A stretch of 64,000 nt of DNA from an uncultured Lachnospiraceae bacterium (GCA_910586615.1 CAJUJP010000007.1:45801-109800), one strand, 5' to 3'; positions 23,576-33,813 are shown, numbered from the stretch's first letter. Notes: a model not told the origin generated them from the sequence alone. Translations and numbers: made by a program.

Positions 23576-24739
23576 CTATTTCACTACTCTCACTCTGAAT
23601 ACGCCGTCAATAGACTGCAGCTTACCGACAATCTCCTCGGAAGCCGGCGTTTCAATGTCAAGCATCGTATAAGCAACTTCTCCTTTGGATTTGTTGGTCA
23701 TATCGGAAATATTGATGCCGATATCACCGAAACATGCCGTAAACTTCGTGATCATGTTCGCCTTATTCTTATGGAAAATCGCCACACGGCCCGCCTGTGC
23801 ACAGATTCCCATGTCACACTTCGGATAGTTGACACTGTTGATGATATTTCCATTCTCAAGATAATCCTTCAACTCTTTAACCGCCATCACTGCACAGTTA
23901 TCTTCGGACTCTTCCGTGGATGCCCCGAGATGCGGGATCACAATGCATCCGTCCTGTCCGGCAGTGGTACTGTTGGGGAAATCGGACACGTACTTGCGGA
24001 TCTTTCCTTCCTTGATTCCGTCCAGAACCGCATTCTCGTCTACAAGCAGGTCACGGGCAAAATTAAGGAGAATCACCCCGTCCTTCATCTTGTCGATGGC
24101 TTCCTTGTTGATCATACCCTTTGTGGCATCCATCAGAGGCACATGAATCGTGATCAGATCACACTCTTCATAAATTTCCTCCACGTTCAGAACATGCTTC
24201 ACGTCACGGCTCAGATTCCATGCCGCATCCACGGATACATACGGGTCGTAACCGTATACTTTCATGCCCAGGTGCTTCGCCACATTGGCCACTCTGACAC
24301 CGATCGCACCCAGTCCGATGATACCCAGCTTCTTACCCTCGATCTCGGTACCTGCAAAATTCTTCTTCGCCTTCTCCGCATTCTTTCCTACATTCTCGTC
24401 GCTCTGGTTTTCTTTCACCCACTCGATACCGCCTACCACATCACGGGAAGCTAACAGCATACCGGCAATCACAAGTTCCTTCACGCCGTTTGCATTGGCG
24501 CCGGGCGTGTTAAATACAACGATACCCTTCTCGGCACATTTATCCAGCGGAATATTATTGACACCTGCACCCGCCCTTGCAATGGCAAGCAGCCGGTCGG
24601 AAAACTCCATATCATGCATGGCGGCGCTTCTCACCAGAATACCTTCAGCCTCTTCCACGCTGTCGGTCTTTACATACTGATCGCTGAATTTTTCAAGACC
24701 GATTCCCGCGATGGGATTTAAACAATGATACTTAAACAT
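23576..24739 (-). CDS. serA: D-3-phosphoglycerate dehydrogenase
   Basis: First step of serine synthesis: 3-phosphoglycerate to 3-phosphohydroxypyruvate with NAD+. 387 aa, the short form without the intervening allosteric domain. The Rossmann motif GIIGLGAIGVRVANVA is near 138, the Arg of LNFARDLLV near 225, and the catalytic His lies in VIPHLGASTEES. The C-terminal ACT domain (about 312-387) offers serine feedback. RBS is GAGG. It is 45 bp after serC. Confidence 0.95.
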   Translation of the reverse strand: MFKYHCLNPIAGIGLEKFSDQYVKTDSVEEAEGILVRSAAMHDMEFSDRLLAIARAGAGVNNIPLDKCAEKGIVVFNTPGANANGVKELVIAGMLLASRDVVGGIEWVKENQSDENVGKNAEKAKKNFAGTEIEGKKLGIIGLGAIGVRVANVAKHLGMKVYGYDPYVSVDAAWNLSRDVKHVLNVEEIYEECDLITIHVPLMDATKGMINKEAIDKMKDGVILLNFARDLLVDENAVLDGIKEGKIRKYVSDFPNSTTAGQDGCIVIPHLGASTEESEDNCAVMAVKELKDYLENGNIINSVNYPKCDMGICAQAGRVAIFHKNKANMITKFTACFGDIGINISDMTNKSKGEVAYTMLDIETPASEEIVGKLQSIDGVFRVRVVK

Positions 24740-24784
24740 CTGTATGTCCTCTTTTCTTTTATGCTCATAGATTTCTCACGGACT

Positions 24785-25870
24785 TCATCGTCCATGCTCA
24801 CGCTCAAACTCCTTCATGAAAGCAACCAGCTTCTCCACACCCTCCACAGGCATGGCGTTATAGATGCTCGCCCGCATACCGCCTACACTGCGGTGTCCTT
24901 TCAGGTTCACAAAGCCTGCAGCAGCTGCCGCTTTGATAAACTCCGCATCCATTTCTTCATTGCCGGTCACAAAAGGCACATTCATGAGGGAGCGGTCTTC
25001 TTTTCTGACAGTCCCCTGAAACAGTTCACTCTCATCCAGAAAATCATATAAGATTCCGGCTTTCTTCTCGTTGGTCTCCTTCATAGCTTCCAGACCGCCG
25101 TTCTTTAAGAGCCATTTAAATACCTTGCCGCAAATATAGATTCCGTAACAGGGCGGCGTATTATAAAGAGATTCATTATCTGCATGAATCTTATATTTCA
25201 TCATGGTAGGCGTTCCCGGAAGCACATCGTCCGTAATCAGATCTTCTCTGATGATGACTACCTGTGTGCCTGAAGGTCCCACATTCTTCTGTACGCCTGC
25301 ATAAACCATACCGTATCTGGAAATATCCATGGGCTCGGACAGGAAGCAGGAAGATGCGTCAGAAACAAGAATCTTCCCCTTCGTATCGGGCAATGTATGG
25401 AATTTCGTCCCGTAGATGGTATTGTTCTCACAGATATATACATAGTCCATATCGTCTGTGATGGGCAGATCGGAGCAGTCCGGTATATAAGAAAAGGTCT
25501 TATCCGCCGAAGAAGCAAGTTCCACCGCTTCACCGTAGATCCTGGCTTCCGCAAAAGCCTTCTTGGCCCACTGGCCGGTCAGAATGTAGCCCGCTTTACG
25601 ATTCTTCATCAGGTTCATGGGTACGGATGCAAACACAAGACTCGCTCCGCCCTGTAAAAACAGAACTTTATAGTTATCGGGAATCTTCAGAAGCGTTCTC
25701 AGATCTGCTTCCGCCTCTTTGATAATGGTATCATAGGCCTTGGAACGATGACTCATCTCCATGACTGACATGCCTGTTCCCTTATAATCTAACATCTCCT
25801 CTGCGGCTTCCCTCAGAACTTCTTCAGGCAGCACCGCAGGACCTGCCGAAAAATTGTATACTCTAGCCAC
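24785..25870 (-). CDS. serC: Phosphoserine aminotransferase
   Basis: PLP enzyme converting 3-phosphohydroxypyruvate to phosphoserine. 361 aa. It starts with GTG (VARVYNFSAGPAVLP) behind GGAGGAG at good spacing; the in-frame TTG eight codons upstream is less likely. The phosphate-cup motif FLQGGASLVFA and PLP-lysine region MVYAGVQKNVGPSG are intact. It forms an operon with serA. Confidence 0.95.
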   Translation of the reverse strand: MARVYNFSAGPAVLPEEVLREAAEEMLDYKGTGMSVMEMSHRSKAYDTIIKEAEADLRTLLKIPDNYKVLFLQGGASLVFASVPMNLMKNRKAGYILTGQWAKKAFAEARIYGEAVELASSADKTFSYIPDCSDLPITDDMDYVYICENNTIYGTKFHTLPDTKGKILVSDASSCFLSEPMDISRYGMVYAGVQKNVGPSGTQVVIIREDLITDDVLPGTPTMMKYKIHADNESLYNTPPCYGIYICGKVFKWLLKNGGLEAMKETNEKKAGILYDFLDESELFQGTVRKEDRSLMNVPFVTGNEEMDAEFIKAAAAAGFVNLKGHRSVGGMRASIYNAMPVEGVEKLVAFMKEFEREHGR

Positions 25871-25981
25871 TTTTCTCTCCTCCGCAATCTGCAATAAATT
25901 TATAAACCAACAAACATTTTACCTTCTTCATACACTTTAGTCAATTACTACGGCAAATTTTTTCTTTTTACGGCAGTTTCA

Positions 25982-27388
25982 TTAATAAAACATAACTACC
26001 GGCGTTCCCACCTCCACCATATCATAAATCTGGGTCATGGTGTCTCTGGGTGTATTGATACAGCCGTGGGAGCCATTGGTCTGATAGATCGTGCCGCCGT
26101 ATTTACTGCGCCAGGAAGCGTCATGTATGCCGATATTGCCTTTCACCGGCATCCAGAAATCCACGTGGGATGCATATCCGGGCCCCCGCAGGATTCTGTT
26201 GGTCTGTTTGAGATACACATAATTGACACCGGAAGGCGTTCCCATTCTGCGGGATGTATTGCCCGTAACGACCGGAGTCTCGATCTGACACTGGCCGTCC
26301 GCATAATAGTACATCATCTGCTCACCCATGTCGATCTCCACATAGGTATCCCCGATATCATCTTTTCCCTGTACCCGTGCCGTCTGTGAGTACACCGGCT
26401 CATGAACCTCCCGCTTTCCGCTTAAGAAAGCCTCCGTAAGATATGCCACTTCTGCCTCTTTGTCAATTTTATTACCGTAGATTCCGCCTTCCACCGTCAC
26501 CGTTTCACCGCGCGTAGCCCGAAACTGCCTGCTTGAGCCTACTGTATCGTATTCTTTGGCCAGATCATCTATGAATTCCTTCACCGCTCCTTCCCGAAGC
26601 ATGATCTGTCCCCTTTCATCCAGCGCAAAACTGCCGTCCTGAGCAAGCTCGATCCAGTCACAGACCACTGCACCGTCAACAGGAATCTCCTCTTCCCCCA
26701 TCCGATAGACAATGCCGCACTGTTGAAATTTCTCCACCTGCTCCCACAGGGCAAGGGTCTCTTTCATCTCTGGTGTCAACGGCAGGTCATGATAACATCC
26801 CGCATCCACCAGAGAAATTTCCTCCCGGGACTGCTCAATGGCATCCATGACAGCCGCCTTTGCCTCATCCGTATGCAGCACGCCGACTCGTTCATTCAGA
26901 AGTTCATAGCCCCTGTTTGTCCTGATGATGGCAACACCGCGCTCCTCCTCAGGATGTTCCTTTTCCGCCGCCAGAAAGGGAATCTGCTCTATCGACTTCT
27001 CAAGCAGTTCTTTGTCACAGGATACCACCGGCACAAGCTCTGTGCTGTCTCCGTGGAGCAGACTCTCGATCCACATCCACGGATTCTGCTGTTTCCGGTA
27101 TACTTCCAGCGCCTTGGCGAAATCAAACTGATAGCCAATCTCCTCCGCAGATATTTTATGGGAATTGCCGTCCTGGTCCAGAACCGTGATCCCCTCATAT
27201 GTAAAATTCTGCACCAGCTCATCATTCACTTCCTGAATGCTCTTGCCCGTACAGTATACACCGTTGATCCACGTTCCGTAGGCAAAGGCGTTATGATAAT
27301 AAAGAGCCAGCCCGATGTAGGTTGCCATCAGGCTGACCAGGATGATGCATAGTATGATCATCACATGTTTTATAATTCTCTTACTCAT
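25982..27388 (-). CDS. L,D-transpeptidase with peptidoglycan-binding-like domain
   Basis: Cell-wall crosslinking or modifying enzyme. 468 aa. One N-terminal transmembrane helix (about 8-30) anchors it outside the membrane; a PG_binding_4-like region (about 60-320) precedes the YkuD domain (about 345-468), which has the catalytic His in GIHDASWRSKYGG and Cys in NGSHGCINTP. The full catalytic set is present. It lies 34 bp after ilvB on the same strand, so it may share that transcript although the functions are unrelated. The RBS is weak (GGAAA). Confidence 0.92.
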   Translation of the reverse strand: MSKRIIKHVMIILCIILVSLMATYIGLALYYHNAFAYGTWINGVYCTGKSIQEVNDELVQNFTYEGITVLDQDGNSHKISAEEIGYQFDFAKALEVYRKQQNPWMWIESLLHGDSTELVPVVSCDKELLEKSIEQIPFLAAEKEHPEEERGVAIIRTNRGYELLNERVGVLHTDEAKAAVMDAIEQSREEISLVDAGCYHDLPLTPEMKETLALWEQVEKFQQCGIVYRMGEEEIPVDGAVVCDWIELAQDGSFALDERGQIMLREGAVKEFIDDLAKEYDTVGSSRQFRATRGETVTVEGGIYGNKIDKEAEVAYLTEAFLSGKREVHEPVYSQTARVQGKDDIGDTYVEIDMGEQMMYYYADGQCQIETPVVTGNTSRRMGTPSGVNYVYLKQTNRILRGPGYASHVDFWMPVKGNIGIHDASWRSKYGGTIYQTNGSHGCINTPRDTMTQIYDMVEVGTPVVMFY

Positions 27389-27422
27389 GAAATATTTCCA
27401 GTCACCTTAAATTCATATCATC

Positions 27423-29093
27423 TTACGTTAAATCAGACGCGTCAAAGGCTTCACTGATCGGTGCACCGGCCGGAACCATGGGAAATACCTTATCGTCTTC
27501 AGGAATGATACAGTCTATCAATACCGGCCTTCCAAGCGCAATGGCCTTCTCGATGGCCGGCGCTGCTTCCTCCCGCTTCGTCACTCTGATCGCTTCACAG
27601 CCAAGACCTTCTGCCACCTTGCAGAAATCAACGTCGTCGTTCAGCACCGTCTGGGAATAACGTTTTCCATAAAAAAGAGTCTGCCACTGTCTCACCATGC
27701 CCAGCACATGATTGTTGATCACCACCTGAATGATCGGAATGTTATAGCGGCTCGCCGTGGCAAGTTCGTTCATATTCATCCGGAAGCAGCCGTCTCCTGC
27801 TATATTGATACAGATTTTATCCGGCCGGCCCATTTTGGCTCCGATACATGCTCCCAGCCCGTATCCCATAGTGCCCAGGCCGCCTGAAGTGAGCAGTGTC
27901 CGCGGCCTGGAATATTTGTAATACTGTGCCGCCCACATCTGATGCTGTCCGACGTCCGTGGTAATTACAGCATCCCCGCCTGTGATCCTGTCAATCTCCT
28001 CCATAATATAAGGACAGGACAACACGGAAGCATCATAGTTCAAAGGATACTTCTCCTTCATCTGCCTGATATGCTGCATCCACTCCCCGTGATCCTGCTG
28101 TTCAAGCTGATCGTTGATCCTTCCCAGCACTTCCTTCAGGTCGCCTACAAGAGACACATCTGTCCTGATATTCTTGTTGATTTCCGCCGCGTCAATGTCG
28201 ATGTGCAGTACTTTGGCATTTTCTGCAAATTTATTCGGATTACCCACCACACGGTCAGAAAATCTGGCTCCCATGGCGATCAGCAGATCACACTGGCTGA
28301 CACCGAAGTTAGAAGTTTTCGTTCCATGCATTCCGATCATTCCCGTATAGCGGTCGTCATGTCCGTCACAGACACCTTTCCCCATCAGCGTGTCGCAGAT
28401 CGGGGCATCCATTCTCCGCGCAAATTCCCGCACTTCCTGATAAGCTCCGGAAATAACGGCTCCTCCGCCCACATAAATGTACGGTTTTTTTGCATTTTTC
28501 AGAAGTTCCAGCGCCGCCTGCAGTTCTTCCTGCGTATAGCGGGCGATCTTCTCCACCGTCACAGGCTCTTTCCGCTCATATTCCCATGTATTGGCCGTCA
28601 CATCCTTGGTGATATCCACCAGCACGGGACCGGGCCTGCCGCTTCCCGCAATGGCAAACGCCTTACGCAGCGTATCCGCCAGAATGCGAATATCTTTGAC
28701 AATATAATTATGCTTTGTGATCGGCATTGTGACACCTGCGATGTCTACTTCCTGAAAAGAGTCCTTGCCCAGAGAAGGCAGCACCACATTACAGGTAATC
28801 GCCACCATGGGCACAGAATCCATATATGCCGTAGCGATACCCGTCACAAGGTTGGTGGCACCCGGTCCGCTGGTGGCCAGACACACGCCCACCCGGCCTG
28901 TAGCTCTGGCATAGCCGTCCGCCGCATGGGCCGCACCCTGCTCGTGAGATGTTAAAATATGGTTTATTTCATTACTATGTTGATACAATGCATCGTATAC
29001 ATTAAGGATCGTACCGCCCGGATAGCCAAACACGGTATCCACACCCTGTTCTTTCAGGCACTCCACTACGATCTCTGCACCGGTTAATTTCAT
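27423..29093 (-). CDS. ilvB: Acetolactate synthase, large (catalytic) subunit
   Basis: ThDP- and FAD-dependent condensation that starts valine, leucine and isoleucine synthesis. 556 aa. The N-terminal FGYPGGTILNVYDALY with the catalytic Glu in SHEQGAAHAADGYAR and the C-terminal ThDP motif (GDGCFRMNMNELATA) are present. No regulatory ilvN/ilvH gene is adjacent; it must be elsewhere or absent. RBS AGGAGG is upstream. It follows ilvD by 62 bp. Confidence 0.95.
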   Translation of the reverse strand: MKLTGAEIVVECLKEQGVDTVFGYPGGTILNVYDALYQHSNEINHILTSHEQGAAHAADGYARATGRVGVCLATSGPGATNLVTGIATAYMDSVPMVAITCNVVLPSLGKDSFQEVDIAGVTMPITKHNYIVKDIRILADTLRKAFAIAGSGRPGPVLVDITKDVTANTWEYERKEPVTVEKIARYTQEELQAALELLKNAKKPYIYVGGGAVISGAYQEVREFARRMDAPICDTLMGKGVCDGHDDRYTGMIGMHGTKTSNFGVSQCDLLIAMGARFSDRVVGNPNKFAENAKVLHIDIDAAEINKNIRTDVSLVGDLKEVLGRINDQLEQQDHGEWMQHIRQMKEKYPLNYDASVLSCPYIMEEIDRITGGDAVITTDVGQHQMWAAQYYKYSRPRTLLTSGGLGTMGYGLGACIGAKMGRPDKICINIAGDGCFRMNMNELATASRYNIPIIQVVINNHVLGMVRQWQTLFYGKRYSQTVLNDDVDFCKVAEGLGCEAIRVTKREEAAPAIEKAIALGRPVLIDCIIPEDDKVFPMVPAGAPISEAFDASDLT

Positions 29094-29155
29094 ACTCTGT
29101 GTTCCTCCTGTTTTTCACTGATCACGCCTGGGATTGTTTACGGCAGAGCCTTCCC

Positions 29156-30829
29156 TTAACCCCGCTTCGGGATTTCAAGAATGGCGCCTCTGTTACCGCT
29201 TGTTACCATCTCCCGGTATCTTGCCAGATATCCGCTTGTAATTTCCGGCTCCCTTGGCTGCCATTTTTCCTTTCTGGCCGCCATCTCTTCCTCTGAAACC
29301 TTCACATTCAGCTTCATGTTCGGAATATCAATGCTGATAATATCTCCTTCCTCCACCAGAGCGATGGGGCCGCCCACAGCCGCTTCCGGAGACACATGTC
29401 CGATCGATGCCCCTCTGGACGCACCGGAAAATCTGCCGTCCGTGATCAGCGCAACACTGGATCCAAGTCCCATGCCCGCAATCGCAGAAGTGGGATTCAG
29501 CATTTCACGCATACCAGGTCCACCCTTAGGTCCTTCATAGCGGATGACTACCACATCGCCTGCCACGATCTTTCCGCCCTTAATAGCCGCTATGGCATCC
29601 TCCTCACACTCAAATACTCTGGCCGGTCCCTCATGCACCATCATCTCTTCCACCACAGCGGAACGTTTCACCACGCTGCCGTCGGGTGCCAGATTGCCTT
29701 TCAGCACAGCCAGTCCGCCTGTACTGCTGTAAGGATGATCCACAGTTCTGATCACTTCCGTATTCCTGTTTACTGCATTCTTGATATTCTCACTGACAGG
29801 CTGTCCCGTCACGGTCATGCAGTCCGTATGCAGAAGTCCGATATCCGCCAGTTCCTTCATCACCGCATATACACCTCCGGCCTCATTCAGATCTTCCATA
29901 TAAGTAGGGCCTGCCGGAGCAAGATGGCACAGATTCGGCGTTTTCTCGCTGATCTCATTGGCATAGGAAATATCAAAATCAAATCCGATCTCATGCGCGA
30001 CAGCCGGTAAATGCAGCATGGAGTTCGTAGAACATCCCAGCGCCATATCTACCGTCAATGCGTTCAGAATCGCATCCTTTGTCATAATATCTCTGGGACG
30101 TATGTTTTTTTCCAGCAGATTCATCACAGCCATGCCGGCATGTTTTGCCAGCTTGATCCTTTCGGAATAAACTGCCGGAATGGTTCCGTTGCCGCCAAGT
30201 CCCATACCCAGCACTTCCGTCAGGCAGTTCATGGAATTCGCGGTATACATACCGGAACAGGAGCCGCAGGTAGGACAGGTCTTTTCCTCAAATTCACGCA
30301 GTTCCTCGTCACTCATGGTACCCGCCGCATGGGAGCCCACCGCCTCAAACATGGAAGAAAGGCTTCTCTTCTGTCCCTTGACATGTCCTGCAAGCATAGG
30401 GCCGCCGGATACAAACACAGTAGGCACATTGATCCGCGCCGCCGCCATGAGAAGTCCGGGTACGTTTTTGTCACAGTTGGGCACCATCACGAGTGCGTCA
30501 AACTGATGTGCAAGGGCCATACATTCCGTGGAATCCGCGATCAAATCTCTCGTCACCAGAGAATATTTCATGCCGATATGTCCCATAGCGATCCCGTCAC
30601 ACACAGCAATGGCCGGAAACACCACCGGCACGCCGCCGGCCTCAGCCACACCCAGCTTTACGGCATCGACGATCTTGTCAAGGTTCATATGCCCCGGCAC
30701 GATCTCATTATAAGAGCTGACAATACCGACCATGGGTTTTCTCATCTCTTCCTCCGTAAACCCCAACGCATTAAACAGACTTCTGTGAGGCGCCTGCTGT
30801 ACACCTGCTTTTACATTATCACTTCTCAT
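29156..30829 (-). CDS. ilvD: Dihydroxy-acid dehydratase
   Basis: Fe-S enzyme converting dihydroxy-acids to the 2-keto acids of valine and isoleucine. 557 aa. The cluster cysteines are in MVPNCDKNVPG and CPTCGSCSGMYTANSMN. The start MRSDNVKAG has GGAGG directly upstream, ruling out a TTG start four codons earlier. A 125-bp gap separates it from the membrane glycosyltransferase gene upstream; a 27-codon ORF there overlaps its RBS and is probably not coding. Confidence 0.95.
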   Translation of the reverse strand: MRSDNVKAGVQQAPHRSLFNALGFTEEEMRKPMVGIVSSYNEIVPGHMNLDKIVDAVKLGVAEAGGVPVVFPAIAVCDGIAMGHIGMKYSLVTRDLIADSTECMALAHQFDALVMVPNCDKNVPGLLMAAARINVPTVFVSGGPMLAGHVKGQKRSLSSMFEAVGSHAAGTMSDEELREFEEKTCPTCGSCSGMYTANSMNCLTEVLGMGLGGNGTIPAVYSERIKLAKHAGMAVMNLLEKNIRPRDIMTKDAILNALTVDMALGCSTNSMLHLPAVAHEIGFDFDISYANEISEKTPNLCHLAPAGPTYMEDLNEAGGVYAVMKELADIGLLHTDCMTVTGQPVSENIKNAVNRNTEVIRTVDHPYSSTGGLAVLKGNLAPDGSVVKRSAVVEEMMVHEGPARVFECEEDAIAAIKGGKIVAGDVVVIRYEGPKGGPGMREMLNPTSAIAGMGLGSSVALITDGRFSGASRGASIGHVSPEAAVGGPIALVEEGDIISIDIPNMKLNVKVSEEEMAARKEKWQPREPEITSGYLARYREMVTSGNRGAILEIPKRG

Positions 30830-30954
30830 CTTTTCCTCCAATCTGAAGCGTTACAAATTCTGACTGAACATGTTCATTTCCCTGAACTTCATTGTTCGTC
30901 ATCAAATTTATAACACCTTGCTTCTCTTTTAATATCGCATGATATTTTATGCTG

Positions 30955-32679
30955 TTATTGATCAGTGTCCTGTGCTCTTCCATACAGGACAAACCTGTCA
31001 TTCTCATAAATCTGTTCCATCTCTTCCTGCACCCGGGATTCCTGAAACTGCTCTGCAGTCATGTAAAGCTTCCATTCGTCACCGCGCCAGTAAACTTCTT
31101 CCTGCTCATTCCCGTATCCCAGCAGCAAAAATTTATCAGCCAGCACCACATCAGCCTGTGAAAGATCTGTGGTAACTCTGTCTTCTCCGATATTATATAA
31201 AAATAACAGTAGATATTCCTGGTCGCAGTCTGTAACGCCAATCTTTCCTGCTGAGGGCGGATCAATCTGTCTGTAAGCATCCTCTGCCGATGCCTCCCTG
31301 TCACTGTACTGTGCCCTGTAAGCCGGAGATGCCAGCATCATGATGCAGAGTATTCCGAAAACTGCGCAGCCGATCAAACCGGCCTTTTCCTCAAATGTCT
31401 TCTTTCTCTCTTCGCCGTGCCGGTCTGTACACTTTCCCATTTCCCCCGGGCTGGAAGCCTCTACGTCTTCCGCCATCTTTTTCTTCCTGATCTTTCCCGC
31501 AAGATATCCTGCACCGGACTGCCACAGCCGGGATACCCCAAAGGCAGCCAGAACTCCGGCAAAAGAAAAGACTCTGTAATAAGGCAGGGAACATTGTATC
31601 AACAGCATAAGCGGGATCACAAGAATGCCTGCCGCCAAATAAATCTCCAAAAAGTCGCCGGCTTCCTTCCGCCGATCCATTACGGGTGTTCTATAACTTC
31701 CGTTATGTATTTTCCCGGCAATACTGGTCAATATACAGATCAGGCAAAGTACCAGCAAAACCGCCATCACTGCCGCCAGGCCCGCATAATATTCGTTTAA
31801 CAGGTTCTGCAGCCAGCGGACGAATTTTCCCGCAAAGCCTTCCCTTCCCACGCTCTGGATATAGGGTGTTGCCAGCATATAATCGATGCCTGTCTTCATG
31901 GCCAGAAAAGGTGCCTTTAAGATGACTGCCACATGTCCCAGTCCGTAATATGCGCCATTCTGCTCCTTCGTCAACAGATTGGAACCGATGGCAAGCCATA
32001 CGATGCCATATAGCCCCAGCGTACAAACCGCGCCTGCCAGAGAAGCAGACACCAGCCGGACCAGCCGCCTGTATTCCCCTTTCAGCAAAAGCAGAACCCC
32101 GCCTGCCAGGCAAACCGGTATTACCACGTATACACTGCTTGGTATGGCATATAACGCCGCCGTGAGGCAGAGGCCGAAAACCAGATAATCCCTGATTCTG
32201 TCCCTGTGCTCCACCACAATGTGAAAAAGCTTACAGACCGCTGCAAGATAGCAGAACGTGACAAACGCATAACCTCTTCCCTGTACCGCAAGCTGGTTGA
32301 CAAGCTTCATGCCAGCAAAGAAAAAGACCGGCATCAACGCCATCCCGCAGTCAAAACATTTCCTGCTGATCCGGTAGACCAGCACAAGACTTCCGAGACT
32401 GCTCAAAAATGATATCCCCCGCAGCGCAATGGCGGCATTCCCAAATATTCCCAAACATGCCGACAGCACCGAATAACCGATATGATTGTTGGGCAGCGGC
32501 CAGTGGATGGCCGCATAAAGAGGCCCTCTGCTGATAAAATAATAGTAAGTATACAGTTCATCATACCAGGGCGTCATTCCAAACAGCCGCCAGCCGTAAT
32601 AAACAGCCATCCCGCATAAAAACAGCATAAAAACCGCCGTCTCCCTGTCAATTTTATGCCCCTTGCTTCTCTGCTTCAT
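30955..32679 (-). CDS. GT-C type membrane glycosyltransferase (GT39/ArnT-like)
   Basis: 574 aa with about 10-12 membrane spans. After the first helix comes PWYDELYTYYYF, with the acidic pair typical of lipid-phosphosugar-dependent GT-C enzymes, then WPLPNNHIGYSVLSACLGIF. The C-terminal third is soluble, probably extracytoplasmic. It likely moves a sugar from a polyprenyl-phosphate donor to a wall polymer or protein; the acceptor is unknown. Its ATG overlaps the leuB stop (ATGA), so it is translationally coupled to an amino-acid gene, which is unexpected. Confidence 0.8.
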   Translation of the reverse strand: MKQRSKGHKIDRETAVFMLFLCGMAVYYGWRLFGMTPWYDELYTYYYFISRGPLYAAIHWPLPNNHIGYSVLSACLGIFGNAAIALRGISFLSSLGSLVLVYRISRKCFDCGMALMPVFFFAGMKLVNQLAVQGRGYAFVTFCYLAAVCKLFHIVVEHRDRIRDYLVFGLCLTAALYAIPSSVYVVIPVCLAGGVLLLLKGEYRRLVRLVSASLAGAVCTLGLYGIVWLAIGSNLLTKEQNGAYYGLGHVAVILKAPFLAMKTGIDYMLATPYIQSVGREGFAGKFVRWLQNLLNEYYAGLAAVMAVLLVLCLICILTSIAGKIHNGSYRTPVMDRRKEAGDFLEIYLAAGILVIPLMLLIQCSLPYYRVFSFAGVLAAFGVSRLWQSGAGYLAGKIRKKKMAEDVEASSPGEMGKCTDRHGEERKKTFEEKAGLIGCAVFGILCIMMLASPAYRAQYSDREASAEDAYRQIDPPSAGKIGVTDCDQEYLLLFLYNIGEDRVTTDLSQADVVLADKFLLLGYGNEQEEVYWRGDEWKLYMTAEQFQESRVQEEMEQIYENDRFVLYGRAQDTDQ

Positions 32680-33764
32680 AGAGTAATCCGTTCTGCCAAA
32701 AGATCCCCCATCTGTCTGCAGCCCACCTGCGTGCACCCCTCAGACATGATATCCACCGTCCGATAACCTTCCCTGAGCACTTCTTTTACTGCATTCTCCA
32801 CGGCATCTGCTTCACGATCCAGATCAAAACTGTAGCGCAGCATCATCGCCGCTGACAGAACCGTGGCAATGGGATTTGCAATATCCTTTCCGGCAATATC
32901 CGGCGCTGAACCGTGGCTGGGTTCATACAGCCCGAATTTTGTATCATTCAGAGATGCCGATGCCAGCATACCGATGGATCCGGTCACCATACTGGCCTCA
33001 TCGGACAAAATATCTCCGAACATATTCTCTGTCAGGATCACATCAAACTGTGCCGGATCTTTGACCAGCTGCATGGCACAGTTATCTACCAGCATATGTT
33101 CCAGCTTCACTTCCGGATACTGTTCTGCCACCTCTTCCACCACGCTTCTCCACAATCTGGAAGACGCAAGTACATTGGCTTTATCTACACTGGTCACCTT
33201 CTTGCGCCTCTTCATGGCTATATCAAATCCCTTGACGGCGATCCTTCTGATCTCATTCTCATCATATACAAGCGTGTCAACAGCTTTCCGCACACCGTCT
33301 TCTTCAATAGTTTTCTTCTCTCCAAAATACAGACCGCCCGTCAGTTCCCGCATAATCATCATATCGAATCCTTTTGCAGATATCTCCTCTTTCAACGGAC
33401 ATGCACCGGTCAGTTCATCATAAAGCACCGCCGGTCTCAGGTTCGCAAACAGATTCAGTTCCTTTCTGATTGCAAGAAGTCCGGCCTCCGGTCTCAGATT
33501 CGGTTCCAGCCGATACCATGGTGAGGTTGTGGTATCCCCTCCGATAGACCCCATCAGCACTGCATCGGCACTCTTTGCCGTATCTACAGCCTCCTTCGTC
33601 AAGGGAACGCCGTGCACATCGATAGACGCACCGCCCATCAAAATATCTGTATAATGCATGGCATGTCCAAATCTGCCTGCCACCGCATCCAGCACTTTCT
33701 TTGCCTCCGCTACAATCTCCGGTCCGATTCCATCACCCGGAATGCATGTAATCCTCAAGTCCAT
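32676..33764 (-). CDS. leuB: 3-isopropylmalate dehydrogenase
   Basis: Oxidative decarboxylation of 3-isopropylmalate in leucine synthesis. 362 aa. It has the family start ITCIPGDGIGPEIVAEA, the substrate-binding MIMRELTGGLYFGE segment, the catalytic Lys/Asp region and the NAD-adenosine motif HGSAPDIAGKDIANP. RBS is GAGG. It is the first gene of the leuB-GT-ilvD-ilvB run. leuA, leuC and leuD are not in view. Confidence 0.96.
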   Translation of the reverse strand: MDLRITCIPGDGIGPEIVAEAKKVLDAVAGRFGHAMHYTDILMGGASIDVHGVPLTKEAVDTAKSADAVLMGSIGGDTTTSPWYRLEPNLRPEAGLLAIRKELNLFANLRPAVLYDELTGACPLKEEISAKGFDMMIMRELTGGLYFGEKKTIEEDGVRKAVDTLVYDENEIRRIAVKGFDIAMKRRKKVTSVDKANVLASSRLWRSVVEEVAEQYPEVKLEHMLVDNCAMQLVKDPAQFDVILTENMFGDILSDEASMVTGSIGMLASASLNDTKFGLYEPSHGSAPDIAGKDIANPIATVLSAAMMLRYSFDLDREADAVENAVKEVLREGYRTVDIMSEGCTQVGCRQMGDLLAERITL

Positions 33765-33813
33765 ATTCTCATCCTCGCTCCCATGTCATTTATCGCTAAA
33801 ATATCACTTATAT

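Noticed and set aside
30829..30957. 27-codon ORF ahead of ilvD as a leader peptide
   Set aside because: It overlaps the ilvD RBS and start, contains no run of branched-chain codons, and shows no attenuator hairpin with a T-run.
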